DNA from: Capsicum annuum
Lineage: Eukaryota > Streptophyta > Magnoliopsida > Solanales > Solanaceae
Length of the DNA stretch: 64,000 bases
NCBI RefSeq assembly: GCF_002878395.1
Contig: NC_061118.1
Location: 127,368,216-127,432,215 of the forward strand
Direction of reading: 5' to 3'
The notes beneath the pieces are model-generated. The model was not told the origin of the DNA. It saw nothing but the letters and a program-made list of their open reading frames with translations, and did no database searches. Position 1 is the first letter of the stretch. The number at the start of each line of letters is the position of its first letter. The position numbers and the translations under genes were made by a program. Of this stretch, positions 21,988 to 33,730 are shown piece after piece.

Positions 21988-24384
21988 TGAACCACAGAAA
22001 AATTCCTGGAATTTTGGTTGTTGGACCTAATACGACTCGAGGGTACGAGCTGTATGTTAGGGTATTAATTGTATGTTCTAATCATATGCTAACCAATGAT
22101 GGTTGGTGGGATTGATTTTGGTTACTGAAATAGGTACGACTTAGGGATATGAGTCATATTGGTGGCTATAGATTATTTGGTTCCTTAACTTAATCTTAGA
22201 CTTCATTACTTAGGTTGGATTTGAGTATGAGTGGCTCACTATGAGCTGTAAGACAGGGTACGATTCATACCCTGGACTCGTATGATGGATAGTATCTAAA
22301 TCTTCTTTGGGTTTAAATTTTCTAGTGTTACGGATGAAGGGTATGACTTATATGCTTCAGATACGACTTAGTTGGAAGAGTCATATGCTTGGATGTATTT
22401 GATCCAAAGGTTAAGGCAAGGATACAAGTGGAGGGTAACCTCATATTAGAATAATATGATATGTGAGGGACAGTCGTACCTCTATGATAGGATTTTTTGT
22501 GCAATTTAAATGGGGGTATTTTGGACATTTCCCCACTTATCCTAATAAGGTTCTACAAATTCTAACCTACTTGGGATATTATTTTCCCTATTATTCTATC
22601 CATTAACACTTTGAAACTCTTCTAAACACTCTATAATTCTCTCAAAAACTTTTGTGCAAGAAAAGCTAGGGTTTCAACTAGGGGATTAATTTGAGGCTTG
22701 TCATGGTGATTTCTTTCCATAATTATCTTGGTTTAAGGCATGCTATCTTCTCTCTTTTTTAATTTTATCTCAAGGCATGATTTTTATGATTTTTTTCATT
22801 AATTCATTGATTGTATGATTTTGGTTTCCAAATATGAAATGGGGGTTTTAATATTAAATGGTTGGTTATGGTTTTCCATGGTTTTAATTATGCTTTTATA
22901 TGAATTAATGGTGCATTTAGATAATTAGATTGCGTGGGAATGGTTTAATGGTAATTAAAATTGGTTATGGTCATATTATGCCCCTAATATATTTGACTAA
23001 ATGCTTATAAAGATATGTTCATTGCATTGACCACTTTTAATGGAACTCATGCCTGTTTTAAAACTTGGTAAAGTATTATGCATGGTTTAAATGGCTTGGA
23101 ATGGTAAATGGTTAATGGTTATGCTAGAGGGGTACATAGAATCCCCCATTGGTTTAATATGGTAAATGAAAGGGTATTTGAAAGTCTTCTTAATGTGGTT
23201 GGCTATGTATAGTACTTGCAAGAATGGTCGGCATGATGATACCACCACTAAATGGACTTGGTTAATATATGGTAAATGGATTGGTTGGTTGCTTGGTAAT
23301 AGTTCTAATTGGTAAATAATAGAAGAATATGTAGCAACATTGTGGAAGGTCGAGGTACCGAGGGGGGACCGAAATTGAAAAATCATATTTTTTTAAATAA
23401 GGTTGTTCTTGGAGACCATATGAATGATGTCACACTATATTTTGTGGGATATACCAGTTATCCCAAGTTTTCTTTCTTGGTCGTGTGGCTACATGCATTG
23501 GGGCCCTTTCAACAAGAGGAGCTAAACCCATATAGCCTGTGGGTGGTTTAGGATGGCAAAGCTACACAAGCCAGGTAAAGGTTTAAATGCATGATAAAAC
23601 TGGTCCTTTTTCCTGGCATGGTTATATATATATGTATGGTTGTGTGCATTTGGATTGTTTTGCTTTGTTTATAATTAGCATTATTTTATCCGTGCCCTGA
23701 TATCATACTAGCGTTCACCCATAACCTATATACTAGAGGCATATACTCACACTATGTAGGAACACCATTATACTGCACTTAGATAGTGATTGACTTAGGG
23801 TCAACACTTGGACAGAATTAGTGAGCTTCTATCCTTTTAGAAGGTTCCATTTTATGTCATGGCTATTTCTAGACATTTTGATTTTATTTTGGGATATTGG
23901 TTTTAGCCATGGTTGGGGGCATGTCCCAACTAGATTTTTTACTCTTCTGGTTAGAGTATTTATGGTACTTCTATAGGTTAGAATGGGCGGGATCGTTATG
24001 GGTGTTAGCCTTGGGATTGGAATAAGCTAGTGGGCTGACATCATTGGATGATATTATTGGTTGTTCCATCATATTTTATTTTGGGTTTGATTATATTGTA
24101 TTTTAGAACATCTTTGGTAATGGCCTGGTTGATGTCCTTTATTTTGGAATAGTTTGGTATGGCTAGATTATTGGTATGGGATGGTTGGACTCAGTTATGT
24201 CGGTCACAGTTGTGATCCTACCCCAGAGTCTTTGTGTGATTTGTTACACTATCTTACTACATGCTCAAAATTTAGCTCACTTAGGACAGGCAATTTGAGG
24301 TTGGTTTGGATAATAGGGGTGGTCTCCGGTCCTGGTAAGACTTTAAAAGCCCATTACGATAAGGCCCTTGAATAGGTCTCATCA
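21988..24384 (+). repeat. 5' LTR of element E
   Basis: It starts TGAACCAC and ends ATCA just before the primer site. It pairs with 29430-31796 throughout, for example GGTTGGTTATGG, the CTATTCTATCCATTAACAC block and the GGTGGTCTCCGGTC block near the end. About 18 bases near the start are missing relative to the 3' LTR. The first 500 bases are dense in degenerate TACGACTCGTA-like words. A TATATATATATGTATGG run lies near 23625. Open frames such as 23309-23551 are incidental. Confidence 0.85.
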
Positions 24385-24387
24385 AGT

Positions 24388-24405
24388 TGGTATCAGAGCC
24401 TAGGT
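24388..24405 (+). promoter_or_regulatory. Primer binding site, initiator Met tRNA (element E)
   Basis: TGGTATCAGAGCCTAGG is an essentially canonical complement to the initiator Met tRNA 3' end, 3 bases after the LTR. It is the best-preserved primer site in the window. Confidence 0.92.
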
Positions 24406-24596
24406 TCATAGTCAATTGGAAGTCCACAAAGCCGTGTCAAGTAGAGTCTATTATAATGGTGTGTAGCACACCACACTCATAAGGGTGAGGCTACAAGGCA
24501 TTTAGGAATGTTTCACTTTCTTGGTATTCTATTTTAAAGCTTAGAGGCTTAGTCCTGGAATCTTCTCTAATCCTTGTTTGTTTGTCTTTCTGATTA

Positions 24597-25735
24597 TGCC
24601 TTATAGATATTGAACAAAATAAAATTCTTCTATCTCATCTGAGAGGTAATGCTAAAAGGGTGCATCTTACTTTTGGGTTTCATCTTTGATCTCACGATCC
24701 TATCCCTGATAGTTTTGGTATTCCACTAGTTGGTACTAGTCTTCCTCAAGGAGAGGTGAATAGTAAAAAATTCTTTTAGTCTATTCATGTTAATTCTTTG
24801 ATGGTTGCTGCTCAGGCTAAGCAGGCTGCGACTGGTGCTTTATCTACTGAAGACACAAGGGTTGGGCAATTTATAAAGATGGGTCCTCCTATTTTTTCTA
24901 GAATAAAGGTAGAGAAGGATCCACAAGGCTTCTTGGATAAAATGGGAAAAATATTTTAGCTGATGTAGGCTATTGATATGGAAGGGGTAAACTTTACAAC
25001 TTATCAGCTAAAAGATGTTGCATATTAGACATATGAAGAGAGGACAAGGATAAGGGTGCTATGGAAGAATCTATCTTGCGGGATAATTTTTTAAGGCCTT
25101 TTTAGATTGGTTCTTTTTGTAAGAGTTGAGGGAAGAAACAATGGAAAAGTTTATGAACATCAAGAAAGAGAAGATGTTTGCCAAGAAATATGCCTTAAAA
25201 TTTCACTAATTGTCAAGGTATGCTAATAATTTAGTTACTAACATGCGGGAAAGAATGAGAAAGTTTGCTTCTAGGTTAAATCAGGATTTGATATTTGAGA
25301 GCAAGACTACCTTGCTGATTAAAGATATAGATATATCTAGGTCGATTGTTCATATGCTGTAAGTGGAGGATGAAAAGGGGAAGTAGGCAGAGTTTGGAGA
25401 TAGAAAATGGAAGAGGAGTAGATTTTTAGAATAGGGAGGTGCTCAATCTCAGGGTGGTTGAGATAGTGAAAAACGGCAGAAAAAGAAGTCGAGGAGTTTT
25501 GGTTCCTACTCTTCTTCTAGTGCTCCTAACCAGTTCGGCGATAAACGTAATTATGGTGGTGATAATTTCCAGGCACAAGGTGCCAAATCTCAGGCCAGCG
25601 GAGGTCAGTCAGTTTTTATATGCCCTCCTTGTTAGTTCTCTAGTCTTTCTCATTGGTATTATAGTGATGAAGGATGGTATAAATGCTTCAAGTATGGCCT
25701 GGTAGGCTATCGATTTAGGGATTGTCTAGTTAATA
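24597..25735 (+). pseudogene. gag pseudogene, element E
   Basis: The likely start is the ATG of MPYRY, followed at once by a TGA. The capsid part FIKMGPPIFSRIKVEKDPQG at about 24870-24930 matches the Tekay gag pattern (a MGPP...F...KV..DP core), followed by a QLKDVA block near 25008. The zinc knuckle near 25673-25710 reads CFKYGLVGYRFRDC: the second Cys and the His are both Tyr, so metal binding is lost. Several stops and frameshifts interrupt it. Confidence 0.8.
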
Positions 25736-26395
25736 AGGTTGCTATGGGGGCGAATAAGATTTCTATGGCTTCATTTTCTGATCCTGCACCTATTGGTATG
25801 ACATCTACTGCTATTGCTACTCCTGGTTCTATTATTGGTTGGAATAAGTTGTATGCTTTGACATCCCAACTGGAATCTGAGGCATCACCTATTATCATTA
25901 CTACTACGCTAAGGCTTTTCTCTTGTGATGTATATTGTTTACTTGATCTGGGGTCCACTCTCTCCTATGTGACTCTTTATGTGGCTATATCTTTTTGTCT
26001 TGATCTGGAAGTTATTTTGGATTCTTTTTCTATTTCTATCCTGATAGGTGACTTAGTTATTGCTAAGAGAGTCTATAGGGGTTGTGTGGTATCTATTGGT
26101 GGAAAAAAAGACCATGGTGGATCTATTTCAGTTAGGTATGGTGGATTTTAATGTTATTGTGGGTATGGATTTTTTGCATTCTTTTTATGCATCCTTAGTT
26201 TGTTTAACCCATATGGTTATCATTAGATTCCCTATTGAACTAGTTATAGAATTAGATGGTGGTTCTTTAACGCCTGGGGGAGATTTATTTCTTATCTTAG
26301 AGTTTAGAGGTTGTCTCTATCACTTAATTCGGGATAAATATTCTCACCCAAAAGGTCCTTTTATCCAATCAATTCCAGTGGTTAATGAGTTTCCA
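25736..26395 (+). pseudogene. Aspartic protease pseudogene, element E
   Basis: The active site reads YCLLDLGSTLSYVTLYVA (about 25932-25985), with the catalytic Asp kept. The C-terminal signature VIVGMDFLHSFYASLVC lies at 26155-26205; the usual Trp is Phe. The two open stretches (25744-26151, and 26060-26632 in another frame) overlap at a frameshift near 26100-26140, just after a run of A (GGAAAAAAAG), a likely slippage site for the frameshift. Confidence 0.83.
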
Positions 26396-27330
26396 GAGGT
26401 CTTTCTGGATGATCTTTCTGGTGTTCCTCCAGATAGGAAAATAGATTTTGGTATTGACTTGGTTTCGAACACTCATCTAATTTCTATTCCTTTGTATAGA
26501 ATGGCTCCAGTTGAGTTAAAGAAACTCATGGAGAAACTTAAGGATCTACTAGATAAGGGGTTTATTCATTCTAGTATATCTTTTTGGGGTGCACCAATGT
26601 TCTTTATATGCATGAAGGATGTTTCCCTTTAGATATGCATTGACTATAGGCAGTTGAACAAGGTGACGTTCAAGAGCTAGTGTCCTCTTCCATTGATAGA
26701 TGATTTGTTTGACCAGTTGCAAGGTGTCAAGTTCTTTTCTAAGATAGATCTTTGGTCTGGGTACCATCAGCTAAAGATTAGGGGGATGGGTATCCCTAAT
26801 ACGGATTTTCGTATATGCACTTTTAGTTTTTTATAATATAATTTGGGTTGACTAAGGCTTCGGTGGTATTTATGGATCTGATGAACAGGGGATTTCATAA
26901 GTATTTGGATCTGTTCATTATTGTATTTATTGATGAGCTCCGTGTCATGTTATAGACCTTAAAGGAATAGAAGTTGTATGCCAAGTTCTCTAACTGTGAG
27001 TTTTGGATGAATGTAGTAACTTTCTTGGGTCATATTATTTCTAATGAGGGGATCATGGTGGATTCGTAAAAGGTTATTGTGGTGAAGAGATGGCCTACAC
27101 CTATGACTCCATCCAATTTTTGGAGCTTTGTGGGTTTAGTCGGGTATTATAGGTGGTTTATGGAAAGCTTTTCATTGATAACTGTTGCTTTGACTAAGTT
27201 AACTCAAAAGAAGGTTAAGTTTTCTTGGTCAGATACTTTTGAAGGGAGTTTTTAGATGTTAAAGAATAAGTTAACTTCGGCTCTAATTCTAACTTTGTCA
27301 AAAGGTAATGATGGGTTGTGATTATTTGTG
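26396..27330 (+). pseudogene. Reverse transcriptase pseudogene, element E
   Basis: The fingers are open to 26632, with KIDFGIDLVSNTHLISIPLY and LLDKGFIHSS. After a stop comes [11 protein letters not shown], then [20 protein letters not shown] and WSGYHQLKI. The palm is damaged: at about 26925 the catalytic FIDD motif reads IVFID and then jumps to a downstream segment (ELRVM), so the second Asp and ~50 bases of the following helix seem deleted. The connection block [11 protein letters not shown] and FVGLVGYYRWF follows. Confidence 0.85.
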
Positions 27331-27690
27331 ATGCATCTCGTGTAGGCTTGGTTGTGTTTTGATGCAGCATGGGAAGGTGATTGCCTATGCTTTCAGGTAG
27401 TTAAAAGTGTATTAGGGGAATTATCTTACTCATGATTTGGAGATATTAACAGTTGTGTTTGCTTTAAAAATATGGTGGCATTATTTGTATGGTGTTCATG
27501 TGAATATCTTTTCTGATCATTAGAGTCTACAGTATGTGTTCACTCAGAGAGAGCTTAACCTCAGGGAGAGAAGATATCTTGATCTTCTCAAGGACTATGA
27601 TATGAGTCTTTACTACCACCCAGGTAAGGCTAATATGGTTGCTGATACTCTCACCTGGTTATCCATGGGGAGTTTAGCCCATGTAATGGT
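27331..27690 (+). pseudogene. RNase H pseudogene, element E
   Basis: Recognisable pieces across changing frames are an altered first motif near 27320-27360, a HDLE-containing block near 27430, a [14 protein letters not shown] stretch near 27475-27500, and the tail KDYDMSLYYHPGKANMVADT near 27590-27650. Several TAG codons stand where Gln is expected. It flows into the integrase leader LSMGSLAHV. Confidence 0.78.
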
Positions 27691-28840
27691 AGGAAAGTGG
27701 TAATTGGTAAAGGATATTCAACGCTTAGCTAATCTTGGAGTTTGCCTCTTGTACTCCAATGATGGTGGTGTAGTAGTGCAAGAAGTTGTCCGATCATCTC
27801 TAGGTGCAGATATTAAGGAAAAGTAAGTGCTACATCCTATCTTGATGAAAATCAAGAGTGACGTTGGTGGGCTAAAGATAGTAGTGTTTGAGATTAATGG
27901 TGATGGTACTTTATGGTACCAAGGGAGGTTATGTGTTCCTGATGTCGAAGGTTTGCGATAAAAGATTTTGGCTAAGGCATATGAGTTACGCTATCTTGTT
28001 CATCCCAGCTCGACTAGGATGTATCATGATCTTAAGGAGATTTATTAGTTGAATGGAATAAAGAGGGAAGTAGCTGATTTTGTGGCCAAGTGTAAGGTGT
28101 GTCAATAGGTTAAGGTTGATTATATGAGGCTAGGAGGGTTGTATCAAGAAATTGATTTGCCCAAATAGAAATAGGAAGTGATCAGTATAGACTTCATTAT
28201 CATTCTTTCTTTGTCTCAGTATCAATGTGATTTGATTTGGTTCATTATGGATAGGATGACTAAGTCTGTGCACTTCTTGCTAGTACCGACTACCTTCTTA
28301 GTAGAGGATTATGCGAAGCTGTATCTTTAGGAGATCGTGAAGATGCAAGGGATGCCTAGTTTAATTATTTCTAATCATGGAACGCAATTTACATCACACT
28401 TTTGGCTACCTTTCCAGAAAGGGTTGGGCGCTATGGTTAGTCTAAGTACTGCTTTCCACCCACAGATGAATGGACAAGTAGAGAGAACTATTAATACATT
28501 TGTGGATATGCTTTGTGTTTGTGTAATTTATTATGGTAGCAATTGGGTTGAGCATCTATGTTTGGTGGAGTATGATTACAACAATAGCTATCATTTTAGT
28601 ATTGGAATAGGCCCTTATGAGGCATTGTATGGTAGGAGGTGTAGATATCCTATTAGTTGGTTTGAGCATGGTGAGGCAGACATATTTGGTCCTGACTTTG
28701 TTTACCAGCCTATGGAGAAGGAAAAGGTGATTTGGGAGAGGCTTGAGGCTTCCCAAATTCACCAAAAGTCCTATGCGGATGTTAGGTGTAGAGAGTTAGA
28801 GTTTAAGGTTGGGGATAAGGTTTTTCCTTAAGGTATCTCC
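27691..28840 (+). pseudogene. Integrase pseudogene, element E
   Basis: The zinc region has VHPSSTRMYHDL near 28000-28030 and CKVC at 28091-28102. Catalytic Asp 1 is kept in IMDRMTKSVHF near 28238-28265. The core 28337-28831 is open for 164 codons and includes HGTQFTSHFW, STAFHPQMNGQVERTI (catalytic Glu kept) and YDYNNSYHFSIGIGPYEALY. Asp 2 is Asn (AAT, 28373-28375), so the enzyme would be inactive. The same Asp to Asn change occurs in element I. Confidence 0.87.
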
Positions 28841-29255
28841 CATGGAGGGAGTAGTGCAGTTTGGTAAGAAGGGGAAGCTTAGTCCTAAATATGTGGTCCT
28901 TATAAGGTATTACAGAGAATTGGTAATGTTGGTTATGAGATGGAGTTGCTTTGTAGCTTGATCTTGGTTCATCCGATCTTTTATGTTTCTATGTTGAGAA
29001 AGTGCATTGATGATCCTTCTTCGGTTGTTCCTTTTGAAGGATTGGGTATCTCAAATTCTTTGTCTTATGAAAAAATCCCAGTTGAGATCTTAGATAGGCA
29101 GGTTCATCGGTTGTGGACCAAGGATTTGGATCCGATTAATGTTCTTTGACGGAACCATAAGATGGAAGAACATACATGGCTAGGGAAGGAGGACATAAAG
29201 TTCAATTATCCATATTTGTTTTCTGCTCCTAGGATTCGTGCGAAAGGTATGTGTT
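28841..29255 (+). pseudogene. Integrase C-terminus and chromodomain, element E
   Basis: A frameshift near 28832-28895 separates this from the core. It reads QFGKKGKLSPKY, HPIFYVSMLRKCIDDPSSVV and LGISNSLSYEKIPVEILDRQ, then after a stop at 29148 the remnant chromodomain RNHKMEEHTWLGKEDIK to YPYLFSAP. The domain order confirms Tekay/Del type. Spurious minus-strand frames overlap it. Confidence 0.83.
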
Positions 29256-29418
29256 CTTTAACACATCTTTATTTTTAACGTTTATTGAAGGAAAGATTAA
29301 TATCATTACCTCTTTGTTTTCAAACTTTGTTAAAGATTAGAAATATATTTGATAATTCAAATGACTCATGCGTGTGGTTACCCCTACCTTGTCCATCATT
29401 CAGGAATGAATGTTCCTA

Positions 29419-29429
29419 GCGGGGGAGAC
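29419..29429 (+). promoter_or_regulatory. Polypurine tract, element E
   Basis: GCGGGGGAGAC precedes the 3' LTR start TGAAACACCC. Confidence 0.82.
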
Positions 29430-31796
29430 TGAAACACCCTCATTTCTGGATCTTTGAAAATTTCCAGGAATGTTGGTCTCTATACCCAATATGACTCAGG
29501 GGTATAAGTCGTATGTTTGGGTACGGATGGTATAGTCAGACGTATGCTAATCAATGTTATTTTGTAGGATGTATTTTTGTTACTAGAATAGGTACGACTT
29601 AGGGGTACGAGTTGGATTTGTGGTTACAAATTTTTTGGTTCCCTAACTTAATCTTAGACTTGGTTACTTAGGTTGGGTCTGAGTATGAGTAGCTCACCAT
29701 GATCCATAAGCCAGGGTACGACCCATACGCAGGACTCGTGTGGTGGACAGTGTCTAATTATTCTTTGGGTTTAAATATGCCAGGGGTACGGATGAAGGGT
29801 ACGTATCGTAATTGGATATGAGTGGAGGATACCACTTGTATTGGAAGGGTATGAGTCGTGAGGGTCAGTCGTACCCCTGTGATGGGATTTTTCATGCAAC
29901 TTAAGTAGGGGTATTTTGGATATTACTCCACTTATCCTCATAAGATCTTACGACTTCTAAACTACTTGGGAGGTTATTTACCCTATTATTCCATCCATTA
30001 ACACATAGAAACTCTTCTAAACACTCTATAATTCTCTTAAAAGCTTTTGGGCCAGGAAAGTAAGGGTTTCAACTAGAGGATTGATTTGGAGCTTGTCTTG
30101 GTGATTTCTTTCCATCATCATCTTGTTTTAAGCTTGTTCTCTTCCCTCATTGTTAATTTTATCTAAAGGTATGGTTTTTATGAATGTTTTCATGATTTCA
30201 TTGAATGTATGATTTTGGTTACCAAATATGAATTAGAGGTTTTTATATTAAATGGTTGGTTATGTTTTTCCATGGTTTTAATTATTCTTTTGTATGCATT
30301 AATGGTGGTTTTTGATAATTGGCTTTCATGGGAATGGTTTAATGGTAATTGGAATTGGTTTTGATCATATTATGCCCCCAATGTGTTTGACAGAATGCTT
30401 ATAAAGGTATGTTTATTGCATTGACTACTTTTAATGGAACTCTTACTTGTTTTAAAACTTGGTAAAGGAATTATGCATGGTTTAAATGGATTGAAATGTT
30501 AAATGGATAATGGTTATGCTTGAGAGGTACATAGAATCCCCCAAGTGGTTTAATATGGTTTATAAAAGGGAACTTGAATGTCGCCTAATCTACATGTGGT
30601 TTGCTATCGATAGTACTTACAAGTATGGCAGATATGATGATACCACTACTAAACGGCATTGGTTAATAAATGGTAAATGGATTGGTTGGTCACTTGGTAA
30701 TGGTTATAACTAGGAAATTATTCTAGGATCTTTAGCAAAGCCGTGGAAGGTAGAGGTCCTGGGGGAAAAAAAAAATCAAAAACTCATACTTGCTGATATA
30801 AAGTTGGTCTTGGAGACTGTGTGCATGATGTCACACTATATTTGGGGGATGTATTAGTCATTCCAGGTTTTCTTCCCTGGTCGTGTGGCTACATGCACTA
30901 GGGCCCTTTCAGTAGAGAGAGCTGAACCCCTTTAGCCTGTGGGTGGTTTAGGATGACAAAGATACACAGCCAGGGTAAAGGTTTTAAATGCATGCTAAAC
31001 CCAGTCTATTTTCCCGGCATAGTTATAAATAAATATATCTATATAAATATAAATATATGGTTATGTGCATATCGATGCTTTTACTTGGTTTTAAAAATGG
31101 CGTTATTTTATCCTTATCCTGAGATCATTCTAGAGTTCACCCACTAACCTATTTGCTTGCGGTTGTATACCCACGCTATGCAGGAAATGACCTTTATACT
31201 CCTCCTACATAGTTATTGACTTGGGGACATCACTTGGACTAAAGTAGTGAGCTTCCAACCTTTCGAAAGGCTCAATTTCATGTGATGGATATTTCTAGAC
31301 ATTTTGATTTTATTTTGGTATATTGGTTTTGTCCATGGTTGGGGGCATGTTCCAACTGGATTTTATTACTTTTTTAGTATGCTTTGTGGTACTTCTATGT
31401 CTTGGAATGGGCGGAATTGGTATTGGTGTCAGCCTTTGTATTGGTATAAGTTAGTGAGCTGACATCATTGGACGATATTATAGGTTGTTCCATCATATTT
31501 TATTTTGAGTTTAATTAAATTATGATTTGGAACATCTTTTGTTATGGCCTTTGTTTTGGAATGGTTTGGTATGGATGGATTATTGGTTTGGGATGGTTAA
31601 ACTCGGTTGGGTCGGCCACAGTTTTGATCCTACCCTAGAGTTTTCGTGTGAGATGTTATACTATCTTGTTACATGCTCAAAATTCAGCCAATTCAGGGGA
31701 GACAGCTGGAAGTTAGGTTGGGTAACAGGGGTGGTCTCCGGTCTCGGTCGAACCTGGGATACCCATTACGACAAGGCCCCTATTTGGGTTACGTCA
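29430..31796 (+). repeat. 3' LTR of element E
   Basis: It starts TGAAACACCCTCATTTCTGG and ends ACGTCA. It pairs with 21988-24384 over its length with substantial divergence by eye. An A/T-rich microsatellite-like run (ATAAATAAATATATC) lies near 31025-31060, where the 5' LTR has TATATATATATG. A tract of A (GGGGGAAAAAAAAAATC) lies near 30765. Confidence 0.88.
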
Positions 31797-33702
31797 ACCT
31801 GGGCCTCCTTTCTTTTCTACTGATGGTGCAAGAAAATATGCGCTAAACTGCTACACTATATATTAGAGGTCTCTGGCTACCCAGTCGTTATCATCATCAC
31901 TCCCACAATCATCATCACTATTAGTCAGTTGTTCAAATTTAGCTTGAGGTGTCTTATCTGCATCAATATCTTCATTTTATGGCTCATTATTAATAGGAAA
32001 AAAGTGCTCATCAAGTGTATAATCACTCATCGTGTTAATAGCCAATCAATGAACAAATCTTGGAGAATTTGGCGTATTGTGTTGGAGGATTTGGCGTATT
32101 ATCTCTAGGAAGTGTTACTAACTATCTCTCAGCTAAAATAAGAGAGATTTGCCCATATTTCTGCTCCAACTGCTTGATAGCAGTTGCATCTGACTCAACC
32201 TTTTGGGCCAATCCTGAAACATCGGCCTTGAGTTCTTTTAGCAAAGCCTCTTGACTCTCTTTACCCTTCGTCAGCTTAGCCAACATCTCTTATATTCTCT
32301 ATTCTGCATCTCATCTACCTGGTGTAATGTATTCGTCTCTATCATCATAGTTCTGATCTTGATTCCTTGCCCTTGGGCTCGGAAACCTGCAAACTGACGA
32401 TCCGCATACTTTTCGTCCTTTTCAGAATCAGACTCATGCCTTCTAGAAGCTGCACTTTGCACCCCTACTGCATTAACCTCCTCAAAATTTACTATATCAA
32501 ATAGGTTGGCCAACTCATCAATATCTATCATCAGTAGTGAGATTTCCTTTCGGCTACTCTTTTTTCACCAAAAGCTCCAATTTCATAAATGTCAGAACCT
32601 CTCTCAACCTCTTGAGTTTTTACCATCGATTAGTTAATGAGATTTGATCCATAATATTTAAAGACATCTCCTATCGTAACTCATGTAGGATCCTTTGGAG
32701 ATAGTGTCTATCATTGCTTTAGAATAGATAGTCAGTGCCCTAAAGAAGATATCCATCAGACTTGTCCCTGAAATCCAGTGGTTGGTAACCATTCTAAGCT
32801 TCTTTTTGAACCTTAACAATGCCTCATACATAGATTCTGATTGCAGCTAGCTGAAGTTATAAATCTCGTCCCTGAGCTGCAATACCCTGAATGGAGTAAA
32901 GAACTTGTTGAAGAACTGTTAGTGTAACTCACTCCACGTAGTGATGAACCCTCTGGGAAATTCCCTTAGCCATAAAGATGCTTTTCCCATAAGAAAAAAT
33001 AGTAACAACCTTAGTCTCAATGCCTCCTAATCTACCCCATATATGGTACATGAAGTGCAGATTCCAAAAAAAATTCACCAGATGTATGCTTAGGTCTTCT
33101 ATAGCCAACCCTATAAACATGCCCTTTAATTACAATAGCTGAATCATAGCAGTAGAAATATTGAACTTGACATAAGGGGGAAAAACAGGAGGAACGATAG
33201 CTCCAGTCTCTGTTGGCTCAAAGTATCCCAGATCCTCTTCATCATCTCCATACAGCTGAACATACTAATATGATGGGATCACTTGAGGTCATCCTCTTTT
33301 ATATCTATTTTGGTTTCCACAGAGTACTGCTCAGCGATTTGCTGCCTGTTTCTGCTCAGCTAACCCTACCTCCTAAGATATGCATTAAGTCTTTTCTACT
33401 ACCCTTCTCTTATTCTCAGTTTAGCCTAAAAGCTCATCCGTTTGTCAATCAACAATGTCCTGAACACCTTCAGAAGGAGGAAGAGGCACATCATCACAAA
33501 TTCCTTTAGGAAGATTCTCTCTCTTCGGCTCTATCATCCTACTAGGTGTTCGTAGGATCCTCTTTGGATTCAGATTCAGTGGGATTAAGGGATTTTTTCT
33601 ACTTCAGGTGCTAGGAATACATCAGTATATTCCTAACTAACAATAAAAACAAAAAGAAAAATCCTTAAACTGCAACAACCTCAATTCACAACTCAATACT
33701 AT
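31797..33702 (-). pseudogene. gag pseudogene, element F
   Basis: Read downward from the primer site. The capsid core lies at 33.1-32.7 kb: FIGLAIEDLSIHLVNFFWN, then, across a stop, LQLRDEIYNF and QSESMYEALLRFK-like pieces, a pattern of Athila/Tat gag proteins. The open minus-strand piece 32531-32271 (DIDELANLFDIVNFEEVNAV, then acidic and arginine-rich sequence) is the C-terminal linker. The end is cut at 31797 by element E. Many stops interrupt it. Plus-strand open frames such as 33213-33509 are shadows. Confidence 0.75.
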
Positions 33703-33724
33703 ATTTCTAGGCAACGACGCCAAA
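33703..33724 (-). promoter_or_regulatory. Primer binding site, TGGCGCC type (element F)
   Basis: On the minus strand it reads TTTGGCGTCGTTGCCTAG, one change from the TGGCGCCGTTGCC form that Athila/Tat elements use (usually assigned to tRNA-Asp). It marks the inner end of the 5' LTR. Confidence 0.85.
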
Positions 33725-33730
33725 TTTTTT

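Larger units (their letters stand above)
21988..31796 (+). mobile_element. Tekay/Del-type element E nested in element F
   Basis: This plus-strand chromovirus has both LTRs (21988-24384 and 29430-31796), a near-perfect Met-tRNA primer site, gag, protease, RT, RNase H, integrase, chromodomain and polypurine tract, about 9.8 kb in all. It sits between the gag and protease of minus-strand element F. The flanking 5-mers (GTTCT and ACCTG) do not match, so no target duplication is visible; loss by mutation, or an imprecise boundary call, is possible. It belongs to the same family as element I on the opposite strand. Confidence 0.85.

Noticed and set aside
21983..31801. Target-site duplication around element E
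   Set aside because: Flanking 5-mers GTTCT and ACCTG do not match, so I do not claim one.
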